Of a DNA stretch of 64,000 nt, positions 34,540-44,053 are shown piece by piece (position 1 is the first letter of the stretch; the number at the start of each line of letters is the position of its first letter). The position numbers were made by a program, and so were the translations under genes. The notes beneath the pieces are model-generated. The model searched no databases. It had not been told where the DNA came from and was given only the letters and a program-made list of their open reading frames with translations. This DNA is from Chitinophaga sp. Ak27 (lineage in GTDB: Bacteria > Bacteroidota > Bacteroidia > Chitinophagales > Chitinophagaceae). The stretch is from contig NZ_JABAOB010000002.1 of NCBI RefSeq assembly GCF_012726295.1, forward strand, positions 310,001-374,000, in the 5' to 3' direction.

Positions 34540-37497
34540 ATGAAAACAATTTACCTTTTTTGCTTGCTGTTGCTGGGTTTTAGCAGCTTGGCAATTGCAC
34601 AGACACGCACTGTAAAAGGACGGGTGACTGATGCTGCTTCCGGAGAACCACTCCCCATGGTGAGTGTTCAGGTGAAAGGAACAACCAGTGGAACCCAAAC
34701 AGATAACAAAGGAAATTTTTCCCTGCAGGTACCCACCGGGAAAAAAACAACCTTATTATTCAGCTACATAGGCTACACGCCTGTTAGTATACTGGCTGAT
34801 GATGTCAGCATGACAATAAAAATGGAATCCAACAATAGAAAATTAGATGAAATTGTGGTAGTAGGATATGGTATGGTGAAGAAAAGAGATTTGACTGGCG
34901 CTGTGGTGTCGGTAAAAGGAGAGGAGTTGAAAAAAGTACCTTCCACCAATGTCATGGAATCGGTACAGGGAAAGTTACCGGGAGTGGATATCACACGTAG
35001 CAGCGGCGCCGCCGGAGCCAGGGTAAATGTAACCGTAAGGGGGAATCGCTCTATCAAAGCCAGTAATGGTCCTCTCTACATCGTAGACGGCGTGCAGTAC
35101 GAAAACATACAGGATATTAATCCGAATGATATACAGTCTATGGAAGTGCTTAAAGATGCTTCTTCTACAGCCATATATGGTTCCCGCGGCGCTAATGGCG
35201 TTATCATGGTCACCACCAAAAGGGGTACAAGCGGAAAGCCCAAAGTAAATATCAGCTCCTATGCGGGCATTGCGGAGGTAAACGGTTATCCCCGCTTGAA
35301 CAATGGACAGGAGTACACAGCCTTGAAGAGAGAAGCCAATCGCACTACCGGCCGATGGGCCAGCCTAGCCGACGATCCTAAAATATTCAACGCCTTTGAG
35401 CTGGATGAAATTAAAAATGACTTATGGACCAATTATGCTGACCTGCTGTTGCATAACGGCTTGCAGCAGGACTACCAGGCGGGCATCTCCGGAGGATCAG
35501 AAAAAACAAAGGTCTATTTCTCCTTCGATTATTTTAAAGAGAAAGGACTACTGAAACTGGATGTCCTCAATCGCTATTCGGCCCGTTTAAATATTGATCA
35601 AACCATCAACGATGCCATCAAGGTAGGTGCGCAAAGCCAGATCACCTATTATGAGCAAAGCGCCCGCCGCGATCCGCTAAACCAGGCTAACAAATATATT
35701 CCCCTGGGGCTTCCATACGATTCTGCCGGCAAGCTGGTATTGTTTCCTAACAGCGGTTCGGCCATCAATCCGCTGGCAGATGAACAACCCAATGCTTACG
35801 AAAATAGTACCCGCACCACCCGCACCTTTGTAAACGCCTATGTGGAAATCGCTCCCTTGAAAGGGCTGCTGTTTCGCTCCAACTTTGGCGTTACCCTCGA
35901 AAATGCCAAGCAAGGCGTATTTGCGTCTAAAAGCTCCATCGACCGGTCCACCGCCTCTACTTCCCGTTCCCAGTTAAACGGCAGTACCCGCCGCTACCTG
36001 AGCTGGGAAAACGTACTCACCTATAATAAAACAATAGGCGATCATTCCTTTGGCGTAACAGGCGTAGCCAGCTTACTGTCTGATCAGCGCGACTCCTCCC
36101 TGATGCAGGGGGAAGGGCAACTGCTACCATCACAACTGTATTACGCTATGCAGAACAATGTGAGTGGTATCGCTATCCGCAGCATGTATCAATCCAGTAA
36201 GTTAATTTCTTTCACTGGTCGCCTCAACTATGCCTATAAAGGTAAATACCTCTTGTCGCTCACCGGCCGCTCAGACGGGTCTTCCAAGCTGTCGCCGGGT
36301 AATAAATGGGCCTTCTTCCCATCGGTAGCCGGCGCCTGGCGTATCAGCGATGAAACGTTTATGAAATCGCAAACATTCATCAGCGACCTGAAACTGAGAG
36401 TCAGCTACGGTATCGCCGGTAACGATGCAGTGGATCCATATTCCACTGCCAGCTACCTGGTGAAAATTCCCTTCTCTTATGATGATACCAATGCCGCAGT
36501 AGCTTATACAATTGGCGATCAAACCGGCAACAAAGGCCTTAAGTGGGAATTGTCGGCCACCAAAAATATAGGTATTGACTTCGGTATCATCGCCAACAGG
36601 GTTACAGGAAGCATCGATTATTATGACACCAAAACAAAAGACCTACTGCTGCAACGTACATTGCCTACCTCTTCTGGTGTCAGTAATGTGATTCAGAACG
36701 TAGGTAAAACCCGCAACAGGGGAATAGAAGTCGGTATCAATACCACCAATATTTCCACCGCCAATTTCCGGTGGACCTCCAACATCGTATACTCCCGTAA
36801 CAAAGAAGAAATTGTAGCGCTGACCGACGGCGGCGCCAACGATGTGGCTAACGGCTGGTTCATCGGGTATCCTGTAAAGGTGTACTACGACTACCAGAAA
36901 GTCGGTATCTGGCAAACATCAGAAGCAGATGAAGCCGCAAAATATGGCTATAAGCCAGGTGATATCAAGGTGAAAGACCAGGATGGTAAAGGTGTGATCA
37001 ATACCTCCGACCGGGTTATCCTCGGCGCCCAGGTGCCTAAATGGAGCGGCGGATTTAACAATGACCTGCGGTACAAAAATTTTGATCTCAACATATACGT
37101 ATTCGCCCGCATTGGCCAGTGGATCAATTCGGAATACGCTGCCAAATATGATCCACAGGGACTGGAAAACAGCGCCCCCGTAAATTACTGGACACCGGAA
37201 AATCCGTCTAATGATTATCCAAGGCCCAATGCGAGCCTTTCCAAAGATGGTACGCCCTTTATTAAAACATTGGGATACAAAAATGGCTCCTTTGTGAAGA
37301 TCCGTAATCTCTCTCTGGGATATACTTTCCCTGCACAGGCCCTGCACTCGCTGCACCTGAGTAGCTTACGTGTATACGTTACCGGTAAAAACCTCTTTAC
37401 CTTCAGCAAAGTAAAAGACTATGACCCGGAAAGAGGAGGCGATCTGAGCAACCCGCTCACCAAAATGTATGTGGCCGGAATCAATGTTGAGTTTTAA
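34540..37497 (+). CDS. SusC/RagA-family TonB-linked outer membrane protein (pectin locus)
   Basis: Outer-membrane import channel of 985 residues. The signal peptide ends at SLAIAQ. A carboxypeptidase-regulatory-like domain follows (VKGRVTDAASGEPLPMVSV), then the plug near EIVVVGYGMVKKRDLTGAV, and the barrel ends in VAGINVEF. Unlike the SusC at the left edge it has no STN domain, which agrees with local control by a LacI protein instead of a FecR/sigma system. SusD follows after 17 bases. The substrate is probably pectin oligosaccharides, inferred from neighbours. Confidence 0.95.
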   Translation: MKTIYLFCLLLLGFSSLAIAQTRTVKGRVTDAASGEPLPMVSVQVKGTTSGTQTDNKGNFSLQVPTGKKTTLLFSYIGYTPVSILADDVSMTIKMESNNRKLDEIVVVGYGMVKKRDLTGAVVSVKGEELKKVPSTNVMESVQGKLPGVDITRSSGAAGARVNVTVRGNRSIKASNGPLYIVDGVQYENIQDINPNDIQSMEVLKDASSTAIYGSRGANGVIMVTTKRGTSGKPKVNISSYAGIAEVNGYPRLNNGQEYTALKREANRTTGRWASLADDPKIFNAFELDEIKNDLWTNYADLLLHNGLQQDYQAGISGGSEKTKVYFSFDYFKEKGLLKLDVLNRYSARLNIDQTINDAIKVGAQSQITYYEQSARRDPLNQANKYIPLGLPYDSAGKLVLFPNSGSAINPLADEQPNAYENSTRTTRTFVNAYVEIAPLKGLLFRSNFGVTLENAKQGVFASKSSIDRSTASTSRSQLNGSTRRYLSWENVLTYNKTIGDHSFGVTGVASLLSDQRDSSLMQGEGQLLPSQLYYAMQNNVSGIAIRSMYQSSKLISFTGRLNYAYKGKYLLSLTGRSDGSSKLSPGNKWAFFPSVAGAWRISDETFMKSQTFISDLKLRVSYGIAGNDAVDPYSTASYLVKIPFSYDDTNAAVAYTIGDQTGNKGLKWELSATKNIGIDFGIIANRVTGSIDYYDTKTKDLLLQRTLPTSSGVSNVIQNVGKTRNRGIEVGINTTNISTANFRWTSNIVYSRNKEEIVALTDGGANDVANGWFIGYPVKVYYDYQKVGIWQTSEADEAAKYGYKPGDIKVKDQDGKGVINTSDRVILGAQVPKWSGGFNNDLRYKNFDLNIYVFARIGQWINSEYAAKYDPQGLENSAPVNYWTPENPSNDYPRPNASLSKDGTPFIKTLGYKNGSFVKIRNLSLGYTFPAQALHSLHLSSLRVYVTGKNLFTFSKVKDYDPERGGDLSNPLTKMYVAGINVEF

Positions 37498-37514
37498 TAT
37501 TTAAAAAATCCGTT

Positions 37515-39155
37515 ATGAAATCAATCATTCATAAATACGTGGTTATAGGCATCGTTACATTGACTGCGATGACGGCCTGTAACAAGCAATTGGACGAGTT
37601 TAACCCTGGCGGTACCACTACCGATGCGGTTTTTTCCACCCCGGAAGGATTTGAAAGCCTGGTGAATGCCGCCTATACGTATAACCGTTGGTGGTATGGA
37701 AAAGAAGAAGGCTATAGCATCTCGGAAATGGGAACAGATATATGGACCAGCGGTACCGGCGATAAGTATCCCGATATCACTAACTATAATAACCTTCAGG
37801 CCAGCAACAGCGTGATGAGCGTGTTGTGGAAACAGCTGTATGCAGCCGTCAATCTTTGTAATACCGGTATTGGCCGTATTGATAAAGCTGGTCTGACAGC
37901 CGACAGGCAGAAGATACGGAATGCAGAATTGCATTTTCTCCGCGCATTTTACTACTGGCATATCGTGGAAACCTGGGGGCCGGTACACTTCACCTTAACA
38001 GAAACTTCCGGGGTGATTACTACCGCTAACCGTACGCCGGTAGACACGTTCTATGCGCAGATATTCCGTGACCTCGACGTGGCGGTAAACGATTTGCCGG
38101 TAACGACTTCTGATTATGGACGTGTAACCAAACCCGCCGCAGAAGCCTTCCTGGCAAGGATGTGCCTGACCAGGGGCAAAAATCAACAGGCGGCCGACCT
38201 GGCAGACAAAGTGATTAAGAGCTACGGCTATACCTTGCTAACTAAGTATGCAGACCTCTGGCGAATGGATAACCTGCAAAACAAAGAAGTGATTTGGGCG
38301 GTAAACTATATGAAGAACCTGGTGTTCGATGACCGTGCGGATGCAACATTGTTTCCCAACGGGCATTCCCGTGGCGCAAACAACGGTCACCTGATGTTTG
38401 CCATGAAGTACGATGACCTGCCCGGTATGCAGCGCGACATCCTGAACCAACGCCCCTTTAATCGTTACATGCCTACGCTTTTCCTGCTCAATCTTTTTGA
38501 TGAAACAGTGGATGCCCGCTACGAGGCCTCTTTCAAACAGGTGTGGTATTGCAACAACCTAAAAACTGCTCCCACAGGCATGAAGCTGGGCGATACGGCA
38601 GTGCTGTGCAGCAAGAAAGTAATCAGCACCACGCTCCCTTACCGGGTGTACGACCGGAACGCAGTATACAACGCCAATGGCGGCGGTAAGGACCGGACAC
38701 ACTATGTATCCCTGCAGAAGTTCGACGATCCCACACGGGCCTCCATCAATGAAGAACAAAGCGCGCGCGATGCATTTATTATTCGTCTCGCTGAAATGTA
38801 CCTGGTGGCTGCAGAAGCGCAATTCAACCTGGGCAACAGTGCCAAGGCCGCCGACTATGTCAACGTGCTGCGCAAGCGCGCCGCCATCCCCGGGCACGAA
38901 GCCGCCATGCAGGTTGCCGCGGCAGATATCAACATCGATTTCCTCCTCGATGAAAGAGCCCGGGAGCTGGCAGGAGAGCAGCTGCGCTGGTTCGATCTGA
39001 AACGCACCGGGAAGCTGGCTGCCCGCATTGCGCTGCATAACCCCGATGCCAATCAGTACTTTCAGGCATATCACCTGCTGCGCCCGATTCCGCAGGATCA
39101 GATAGATGCGGTGAGTAATAAGAATGAGTTTAAACAAAACGACAAGTATAACTAA
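37515..39155 (+). CDS. SusD/RagB-family lipoprotein (pectin locus)
   Basis: Glycan-binding partner of the preceding SusC, 546 residues. The lipobox is MTAC (Cys22), followed by NKQLDEFNPGG. Conserved SusD blocks include AELHFLRAFYYWHIVETWG, VLRKRAAIPGHEA and the C-terminal LDERARELAGEQLRWFDLKR. Gene order and 17-base spacing show co-transcription with SusC. It should select pectin-derived oligosaccharides at the surface, but specificity is inferred from the enzymes encoded next to it. Confidence 0.95.
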   Translation: MKSIIHKYVVIGIVTLTAMTACNKQLDEFNPGGTTTDAVFSTPEGFESLVNAAYTYNRWWYGKEEGYSISEMGTDIWTSGTGDKYPDITNYNNLQASNSVMSVLWKQLYAAVNLCNTGIGRIDKAGLTADRQKIRNAELHFLRAFYYWHIVETWGPVHFTLTETSGVITTANRTPVDTFYAQIFRDLDVAVNDLPVTTSDYGRVTKPAAEAFLARMCLTRGKNQQAADLADKVIKSYGYTLLTKYADLWRMDNLQNKEVIWAVNYMKNLVFDDRADATLFPNGHSRGANNGHLMFAMKYDDLPGMQRDILNQRPFNRYMPTLFLLNLFDETVDARYEASFKQVWYCNNLKTAPTGMKLGDTAVLCSKKVISTTLPYRVYDRNAVYNANGGGKDRTHYVSLQKFDDPTRASINEEQSARDAFIIRLAEMYLVAAEAQFNLGNSAKAADYVNVLRKRAAIPGHEAAMQVAAADINIDFLLDERARELAGEQLRWFDLKRTGKLAARIALHNPDANQYFQAYHLLRPIPQDQIDAVSNKNEFKQNDKYN

Positions 39156-39165
39156 GTAAAGGAAA

Positions 39166-41400
39166 GTGATGAGGTATATTCAATTATTGTTATGGTCATT
39201 ATTGGGACTGGCGCCAGCCAGTCCCAAGCCCGTTGTATTCCTGGTCGGTGATTCCACGATGGCCGATAAACCGCTGGAAGATAACCCTGAAAGGGGTTGG
39301 GGACAATTATTTCCACAGCTGTTAGTTCCGGAAGTGCAGGTGAAGAACTATGCAGTGAATGGTCGCAGTACCAGGAGTTTTATCACAGAACATCGCTGGG
39401 ATAGTGTGCTGGCACAGCTGAAAGCAGGCGATTGGGTGATGATACAGTTCGGACACAACGACGCCAAAATCAGTGATACCACCCGTTATGCAGCACCACA
39501 GGGCGCTTATAAGACTAACCTGGAACGCTTTGTCAGTGAAACCCGGGCTAAAGGAGCCTACCCAGTGTTGATTACCCCCGTGGTACGACGACAATTTATA
39601 AACGGTGTTTTGCAGGATACCCACGGCGAATACCCGGCAGTAGTGCGGTCCGTAGCCGCAGCCATGCAGGTGCCGCTGATAGACCTGCAGCAAAGCAGCG
39701 AAGCATTACTGAAGAAAGAAGGAGAAGCAGCTACGGAGAAGATGTTCCGGAACATACCTGCCGGTCATTATCGTATACTGCCACAAGGAATTACAGATAA
39801 TACACATTTTACGGCCTATGGCGCGGCAAAGATAGCAGCGTTGGTGGCCGCAGAAATGGATCGTAAGAAAATAGGTTTATCGGCGTACTTGGCGCCCACA
39901 CCTTTTGAGGGCAAATACCGGTATGAGCTTCCGGTGATCTATGAACCGCATTTCAGAAGAGATACCTTTGATATCCGGGCTTTCGGCGCTAAAGCAGATG
40001 GGATCACGCTCAACAGCAAAAGTATTAACGAGGCTATTACTACCTGCAACAGCAAAGGGGGAGGAGTAGTGTTAGTACCCGCCGGCTTGTGGCTTACCGG
40101 TCCTCTGGAGCTGAAGAGCAATGTGAACCTGCATCTTGCGGCCAATGCAGTGTTGCAGTTCACTACCGATTTCGATCAGTATCCCCTGGTCACTACTACT
40201 TATGAAGGCCTGGTGGCCATGCGCTGCCAACCTCCGGTATCAGGCACAGGGCTTGAAAATATAGCCATTACCGGTAGTGGCATCCTCGATGGTGGAGGCG
40301 ACGCCTGGCGCATTGTGAAAAAGGCGAAGCTGACCGAAACACAGTGGGAAAAACTGGTCGCTTCCGGTGGGATGGTAGGAGAAGATAGCGTAACCTGGTA
40401 TCCTTCCCGTTCGGCTTATCTGGGTTCCAAAACCAGCCAGGCCGGTGTTATCAAGCGGGGTAGCCAGCCTTCAGACTATGCCGCCATCAAAGATTTCCTC
40501 CGTCCCAACATGATCAGCATCACGTCTTGTAAGAACGTGTTACTGGAGGACGTTACATTTCAGAATTCTCCCGCCTGGTGCCTGCATCCATTGCTGTGTG
40601 AAAATATTACGTTGCGGGGCGTATATGCGAAAAATCCCTGGTATGCCCAGAACGGTGATGGGATAGACCTGGAGTCCTGCCATAATGCGCAGATCACAGA
40701 TTGCACTTTTGATGTAGGCGATGACGGTATTTGTATTAAATCCGGCAGGGATGAGCAGGGACGTAAACGTGGTAAACCTACGGAAAATGTTATTGTGCAT
40801 CATTGTACCGTATATCACGCCCATGGCGGTTTTGTAATAGGTAGTGAAATGTCTGGCGGCGCACGGAACATTTATGTGTCGGATTGCTCTTTCCTGGGCA
40901 CCGATATCGGCCTTCGGTTTAAAACGGCCCGTGGCCGCGGTGGTATCGTAGAAAACATCTATGCGGCCAACATCAATATGAAAGATATTCCGGGAGAAGC
41001 CATCCTGTTCGACATGTACTATGCTGCTAAAGACCCGGTGCCACTGGCCGGAGAACAGCGGGTGGCGCCCAAAGTGGAAACAGTACCGGTAACGGAGGCC
41101 ACTCCTTTATTCCGTAATTTTTATATCAATAACGTTGTATGTCATGGCGCCAAAAAAGCGGTATTCATCCGCGGGTTACCGGAAATGCCGGTCAGCAATA
41201 TCTGGCTGCGCAACCTGGTGATAACGGCAACAGCCGGTATTGACTGCCTGGAGGCCACGGGAATTCATTTTGATAATGTTTATCTCGTTACTTCTTCCGG
41301 TACCCCGCCCATGCATACACGTAACACCAAAGACATCAGCACCGGTAACTGCCGCTACCGGGATACTAAAACCAATTCAACCAGTGATCATGCTTTTTAA
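39166..41400 (+). CDS. CE12 acetylesterase - GH28 polygalacturonase fusion
   Basis: A secreted two-enzyme protein of 744 residues. Residues ~20-245 are an SGNH acetylesterase of the rhamnogalacturonan type, with Ser30 in GDSTMA, GRSTRSF, GHNDAK and the late DNTHFTAYGA. Residues ~265-744 are a GH28 beta-helix starting FDIRAFGAKADG. Its acids are Asp498 and Asp501 (NGDGIDLES) and Asp519/Asp520 (GDDGICIKSG), then HGGFVIGSE and RFKT. Together they would deacetylate and cut galacturonan. It follows SusD by 10 bases. The GH105 gene overlaps its last 11 bases. Confidence 0.9.
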   Translation: MMRYIQLLLWSLLGLAPASPKPVVFLVGDSTMADKPLEDNPERGWGQLFPQLLVPEVQVKNYAVNGRSTRSFITEHRWDSVLAQLKAGDWVMIQFGHNDAKISDTTRYAAPQGAYKTNLERFVSETRAKGAYPVLITPVVRRQFINGVLQDTHGEYPAVVRSVAAAMQVPLIDLQQSSEALLKKEGEAATEKMFRNIPAGHYRILPQGITDNTHFTAYGAAKIAALVAAEMDRKKIGLSAYLAPTPFEGKYRYELPVIYEPHFRRDTFDIRAFGAKADGITLNSKSINEAITTCNSKGGGVVLVPAGLWLTGPLELKSNVNLHLAANAVLQFTTDFDQYPLVTTTYEGLVAMRCQPPVSGTGLENIAITGSGILDGGGDAWRIVKKAKLTETQWEKLVASGGMVGEDSVTWYPSRSAYLGSKTSQAGVIKRGSQPSDYAAIKDFLRPNMISITSCKNVLLEDVTFQNSPAWCLHPLLCENITLRGVYAKNPWYAQNGDGIDLESCHNAQITDCTFDVGDDGICIKSGRDEQGRKRGKPTENVIVHHCTVYHAHGGFVIGSEMSGGARNIYVSDCSFLGTDIGLRFKTARGRGGIVENIYAANINMKDIPGEAILFDMYYAAKDPVPLAGEQRVAPKVETVPVTEATPLFRNFYINNVVCHGAKKAVFIRGLPEMPVSNIWLRNLVITATAGIDCLEATGIHFDNVYLVTSSGTPPMHTRNTKDISTGNCRYRDTKTNSTSDHAF

Positions 41401-42562
41401 GAAATGTTCTTTTGCCGGATGGCTGCTGCTCTCCGTCACCGCCATACAGGCGCAAACCGGCGCGGCCGGCATGGCGGCCACCGTCATGCGCATCTGGAAA
41501 GACTCACTCGTGTTGCATCCGGGCACGCCCGTAAAATGGACCTACGACCAGGGAGTAGTACTGGAAGGCATCACTGCTTTATGGAAACACACCGGCAACC
41601 AAAAGTACTTCCGGTATATACAGCAGAGCATGGACTTCTTCGTGGATCAACAGGGAAATATCCGCACTTACCGTTTGGAAGATTATAATATCGATAACGT
41701 AAAAAACGGGCGGGTGCTGCTCACCTTGTTCAAAACTACAGGTGATGCCAAATACAAGCTGGCAGCAGATCAGCTGCGCAAGCAATTAGCCCGGCAACCC
41801 CGCACCAAAGACGGCGGGTTTTGGCATAAACAGCGCTATCCCTGGCAAATGTGGTTGGACGGGCTTTACATGGGCGAACCTTTTTATGCGGAATATGCCG
41901 CGCTCGTAAAAGACAGTGCCGCCTTCCAGGATATCACCCGCCAGTTTGTGCTGATGGAACAACATGCCCGGGATGCCAACACCGGCCTGTTATACCATGC
42001 CTGGGATGAATCAAAGGAACAACGCTGGGCCAATAAAATAACCGGGCAGTCGCCCAATTTCTGGGGCAGGGCCATGGGATGGTATGCCATGGCGCTCGTA
42101 GATGCGCTGGAGTACTACCCTGCCAACGAGCCGGGCCGCGACAGCCTGGTGGCAATCCTGCGCCGCACAGCCGTTGCCATTAAGCAATACCAGGATAAAC
42201 ACACCGGCTGCTGGTTCCAGGTGCTCGACAAAGGCGGCAAAGAAGGAAATTATGTGGAAGCCTCCGCCTCCTGCATGTTCGTATATGCGTTGGCGAAAGG
42301 CATGCGATTAGGTTATCTCCCAGTTACCTACCGGCAGGTGGCCGCAAAAGGTTATGCAGGTATCCAGCAACAGTTTATCCGGAAAAACCCGGAAGGCGAT
42401 ATCACCTTGGGCGGAACCGTCAGCGTAGCGGGATTAGGCGGAGAGCCCTACCGGGATGGCAGCTATGCATATTATCTCAGTGAGAAAGTAATCGACAACG
42501 ATCCCAAAGGGGTAGGAGCCTACCTCTTAGCCGCCAATGAAATAGAAATGATTAACAAATAA
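41390..42562 (+). CDS. GH105 unsaturated rhamnogalacturonyl/galacturonyl hydrolase
   Basis: A 390-residue (alpha/alpha)6-barrel enzyme with a signal peptide (MLFKKCSFAGWLLLSVTAIQ). The conserved MWLDGLYMGEPFYAEYA block carries the predicted catalytic Asp157. SPNFWGRAMGWYAMALVDAL and the final GDITLGGTVSVAGLGG are typical of the YteR/YesR group. It removes the unsaturated uronate left by lyases. No pectate or rhamnogalacturonan lyase is in this window, so the substrate must come from enzymes encoded elsewhere. The ATG at 41390 overlaps the preceding stop by 11 bases, indicating translational coupling; an upstream in-frame start is rejected for lack of signal peptide. Confidence 0.9.
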   Translation: MLFKKCSFAGWLLLSVTAIQAQTGAAGMAATVMRIWKDSLVLHPGTPVKWTYDQGVVLEGITALWKHTGNQKYFRYIQQSMDFFVDQQGNIRTYRLEDYNIDNVKNGRVLLTLFKTTGDAKYKLAADQLRKQLARQPRTKDGGFWHKQRYPWQMWLDGLYMGEPFYAEYAALVKDSAAFQDITRQFVLMEQHARDANTGLLYHAWDESKEQRWANKITGQSPNFWGRAMGWYAMALVDALEYYPANEPGRDSLVAILRRTAVAIKQYQDKHTGCWFQVLDKGGKEGNYVEASASCMFVYALAKGMRLGYLPVTYRQVAAKGYAGIQQQFIRKNPEGDITLGGTVSVAGLGGEPYRDGSYAYYLSEKVIDNDPKGVGAYLLAANEIEMINK

Positions 42563-42568
42563 AAGTGT

Positions 42569-44035
42569 ATGAAATTATCTCGAAAAATGCTGCCGGCAAT
42601 ACCTGGAAAAGCTAACCGGCAGCTGCCTGCCGACAACTGGTGGGCATTACCGGAAAAGGTATTGCAGTTCGGTACTGGCGTACTGTTGCGGGGCCTGCCC
42701 GATTTCTTTATCGACAAAGCCAACAAACAAGGAATCTTCAATGGCCGTATTGTAGTAGTAAAATCTACTGCACAGGGCAATATCAACGCCTTTGCGGAGC
42801 AGGACGGCCTGTTTACACAGTGCATCCGTGGCATTGACGGTGGACTGCAAGTAGCCGAAGATGTTATCAATGCTGCCATCAGCCGGGTGCTAACGGCTAC
42901 CTCGCAATGGCAGGAGATACTGGATTGCGCAACCAACCCGGATATGCAGCTGGTAATATCCAATACCACAGAAGTAGGTATTGTATATGTAGAAGAAGAT
43001 ATCCGCCAGTCGCCTCCTGCTTCGTTCCCGGCCAAACTGCTGGCATTTTTGCACCACCGTTACCAATATTTTAAAGGAGATCCGGATACGGGAATGATCA
43101 TCATTCCTACAGAACTGATTCCGGATAATGGCAGCAAGCTGGCTGGTATCCTGGAAAAACTGGCATTGTTTAACCAGCTGGAACCAGCATTTATAGAATG
43201 GCTTACCCAACATAATTATTGCTGTAATTCCCTGGTAGATTGTATTGTGCCAGGCGCAGCTGCTAATACAGCGGCCGATTATGAAGATAAGCTGCTGATT
43301 ATGACAGAGGTGTACCGGCTCTGGGCCATTGAGACAGACGTGGAGACCGTGAAAGCAAGGTTGCCTTTCGGCGCAGTGGATACAGGCTTTGTGCTTTCGC
43401 CGGACATTAACGTATTCCGGGAACTTAAGCTACGCCTGCTCAATGCTACGCATACCCTGAGCTGCGGATTGGCTTTCCTGGCAGGATTAGATACCGTGAG
43501 AACGGCTATGAGCTGCGAGCCCATGGCGGCTTATATGGAGGGACTTATGATGCATGAAATTATCCCGGCTATAACAGACAGGCATATACGCAACGATGCT
43601 GCCATCCGTTTTGCCTATGCTGTACTGGATCGTTTCCGCAATCCTTATATAGAACACCGCTGGTTAAATATTTGCACTCAATATACCTCCAAAATGAAAA
43701 TGCGGGTATTGCCAGTGCTGCTGAACTACTACGAACGAACAGGACAAGTGCCCGCATTGATTTCACTGGGCTTCGCTGCACACCTGCTGTTTATGCGCGG
43801 TGGTACATCATACAGCATCACAGATGAATTTGCTGCTTTATACCAGCATGCCTGGGAAGACGCCATGCCTGCCCAGGTAGTAAAAAGGACCCTTGGCAAT
43901 GAGCAGATATGGGGCCGTGATCTGGCTGCCATTCCTGGTTTTGTGCAGGTGGTGACGGCCATGTTGCAGCAGCTGCAGCAAACGGGGGCCATGGCTTATC
44001 TCGAACGTGTAGCAACGGAAATCACCTTGTCATAA
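42569..44035 (+). CDS. uxaB: Tagaturonate reductase
   Basis: Cytoplasmic NAD-dependent reductase that turns D-tagaturonate into D-altronate in galacturonate breakdown. The 488-residue protein belongs to the mannitol dehydrogenase family and has the UxaB-type N-terminus EKVLQFGTGVLLRGLPDFFI (nucleotide binding), GRIVVVKSTAQGN, and VISNTTEVGIVY, with the late helical domain. It follows the GH105 gene by 6 bases, and uxaA and uxaC come next, so the assignment is firm. Regulation is expected from the LacI site upstream of SusC. Confidence 0.92.
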   Translation: MKLSRKMLPAIPGKANRQLPADNWWALPEKVLQFGTGVLLRGLPDFFIDKANKQGIFNGRIVVVKSTAQGNINAFAEQDGLFTQCIRGIDGGLQVAEDVINAAISRVLTATSQWQEILDCATNPDMQLVISNTTEVGIVYVEEDIRQSPPASFPAKLLAFLHHRYQYFKGDPDTGMIIIPTELIPDNGSKLAGILEKLALFNQLEPAFIEWLTQHNYCCNSLVDCIVPGAAANTAADYEDKLLIMTEVYRLWAIETDVETVKARLPFGAVDTGFVLSPDINVFRELKLRLLNATHTLSCGLAFLAGLDTVRTAMSCEPMAAYMEGLMMHEIIPAITDRHIRNDAAIRFAYAVLDRFRNPYIEHRWLNICTQYTSKMKMRVLPVLLNYYERTGQVPALISLGFAAHLLFMRGGTSYSITDEFAALYQHAWEDAMPAQVVKRTLGNEQIWGRDLAAIPGFVQVVTAMLQQLQQTGAMAYLERVATEITLS

Positions 44036-44053
44036 ATATTTTAAGAGCAGTTC

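Noticed and set aside
41240..41389. Longer GH105 start inside the polygalacturonase gene
   Set aside because: The extra 50 residues have no signal peptide or homology; the ATG at 41390 gives a clear signal sequence.
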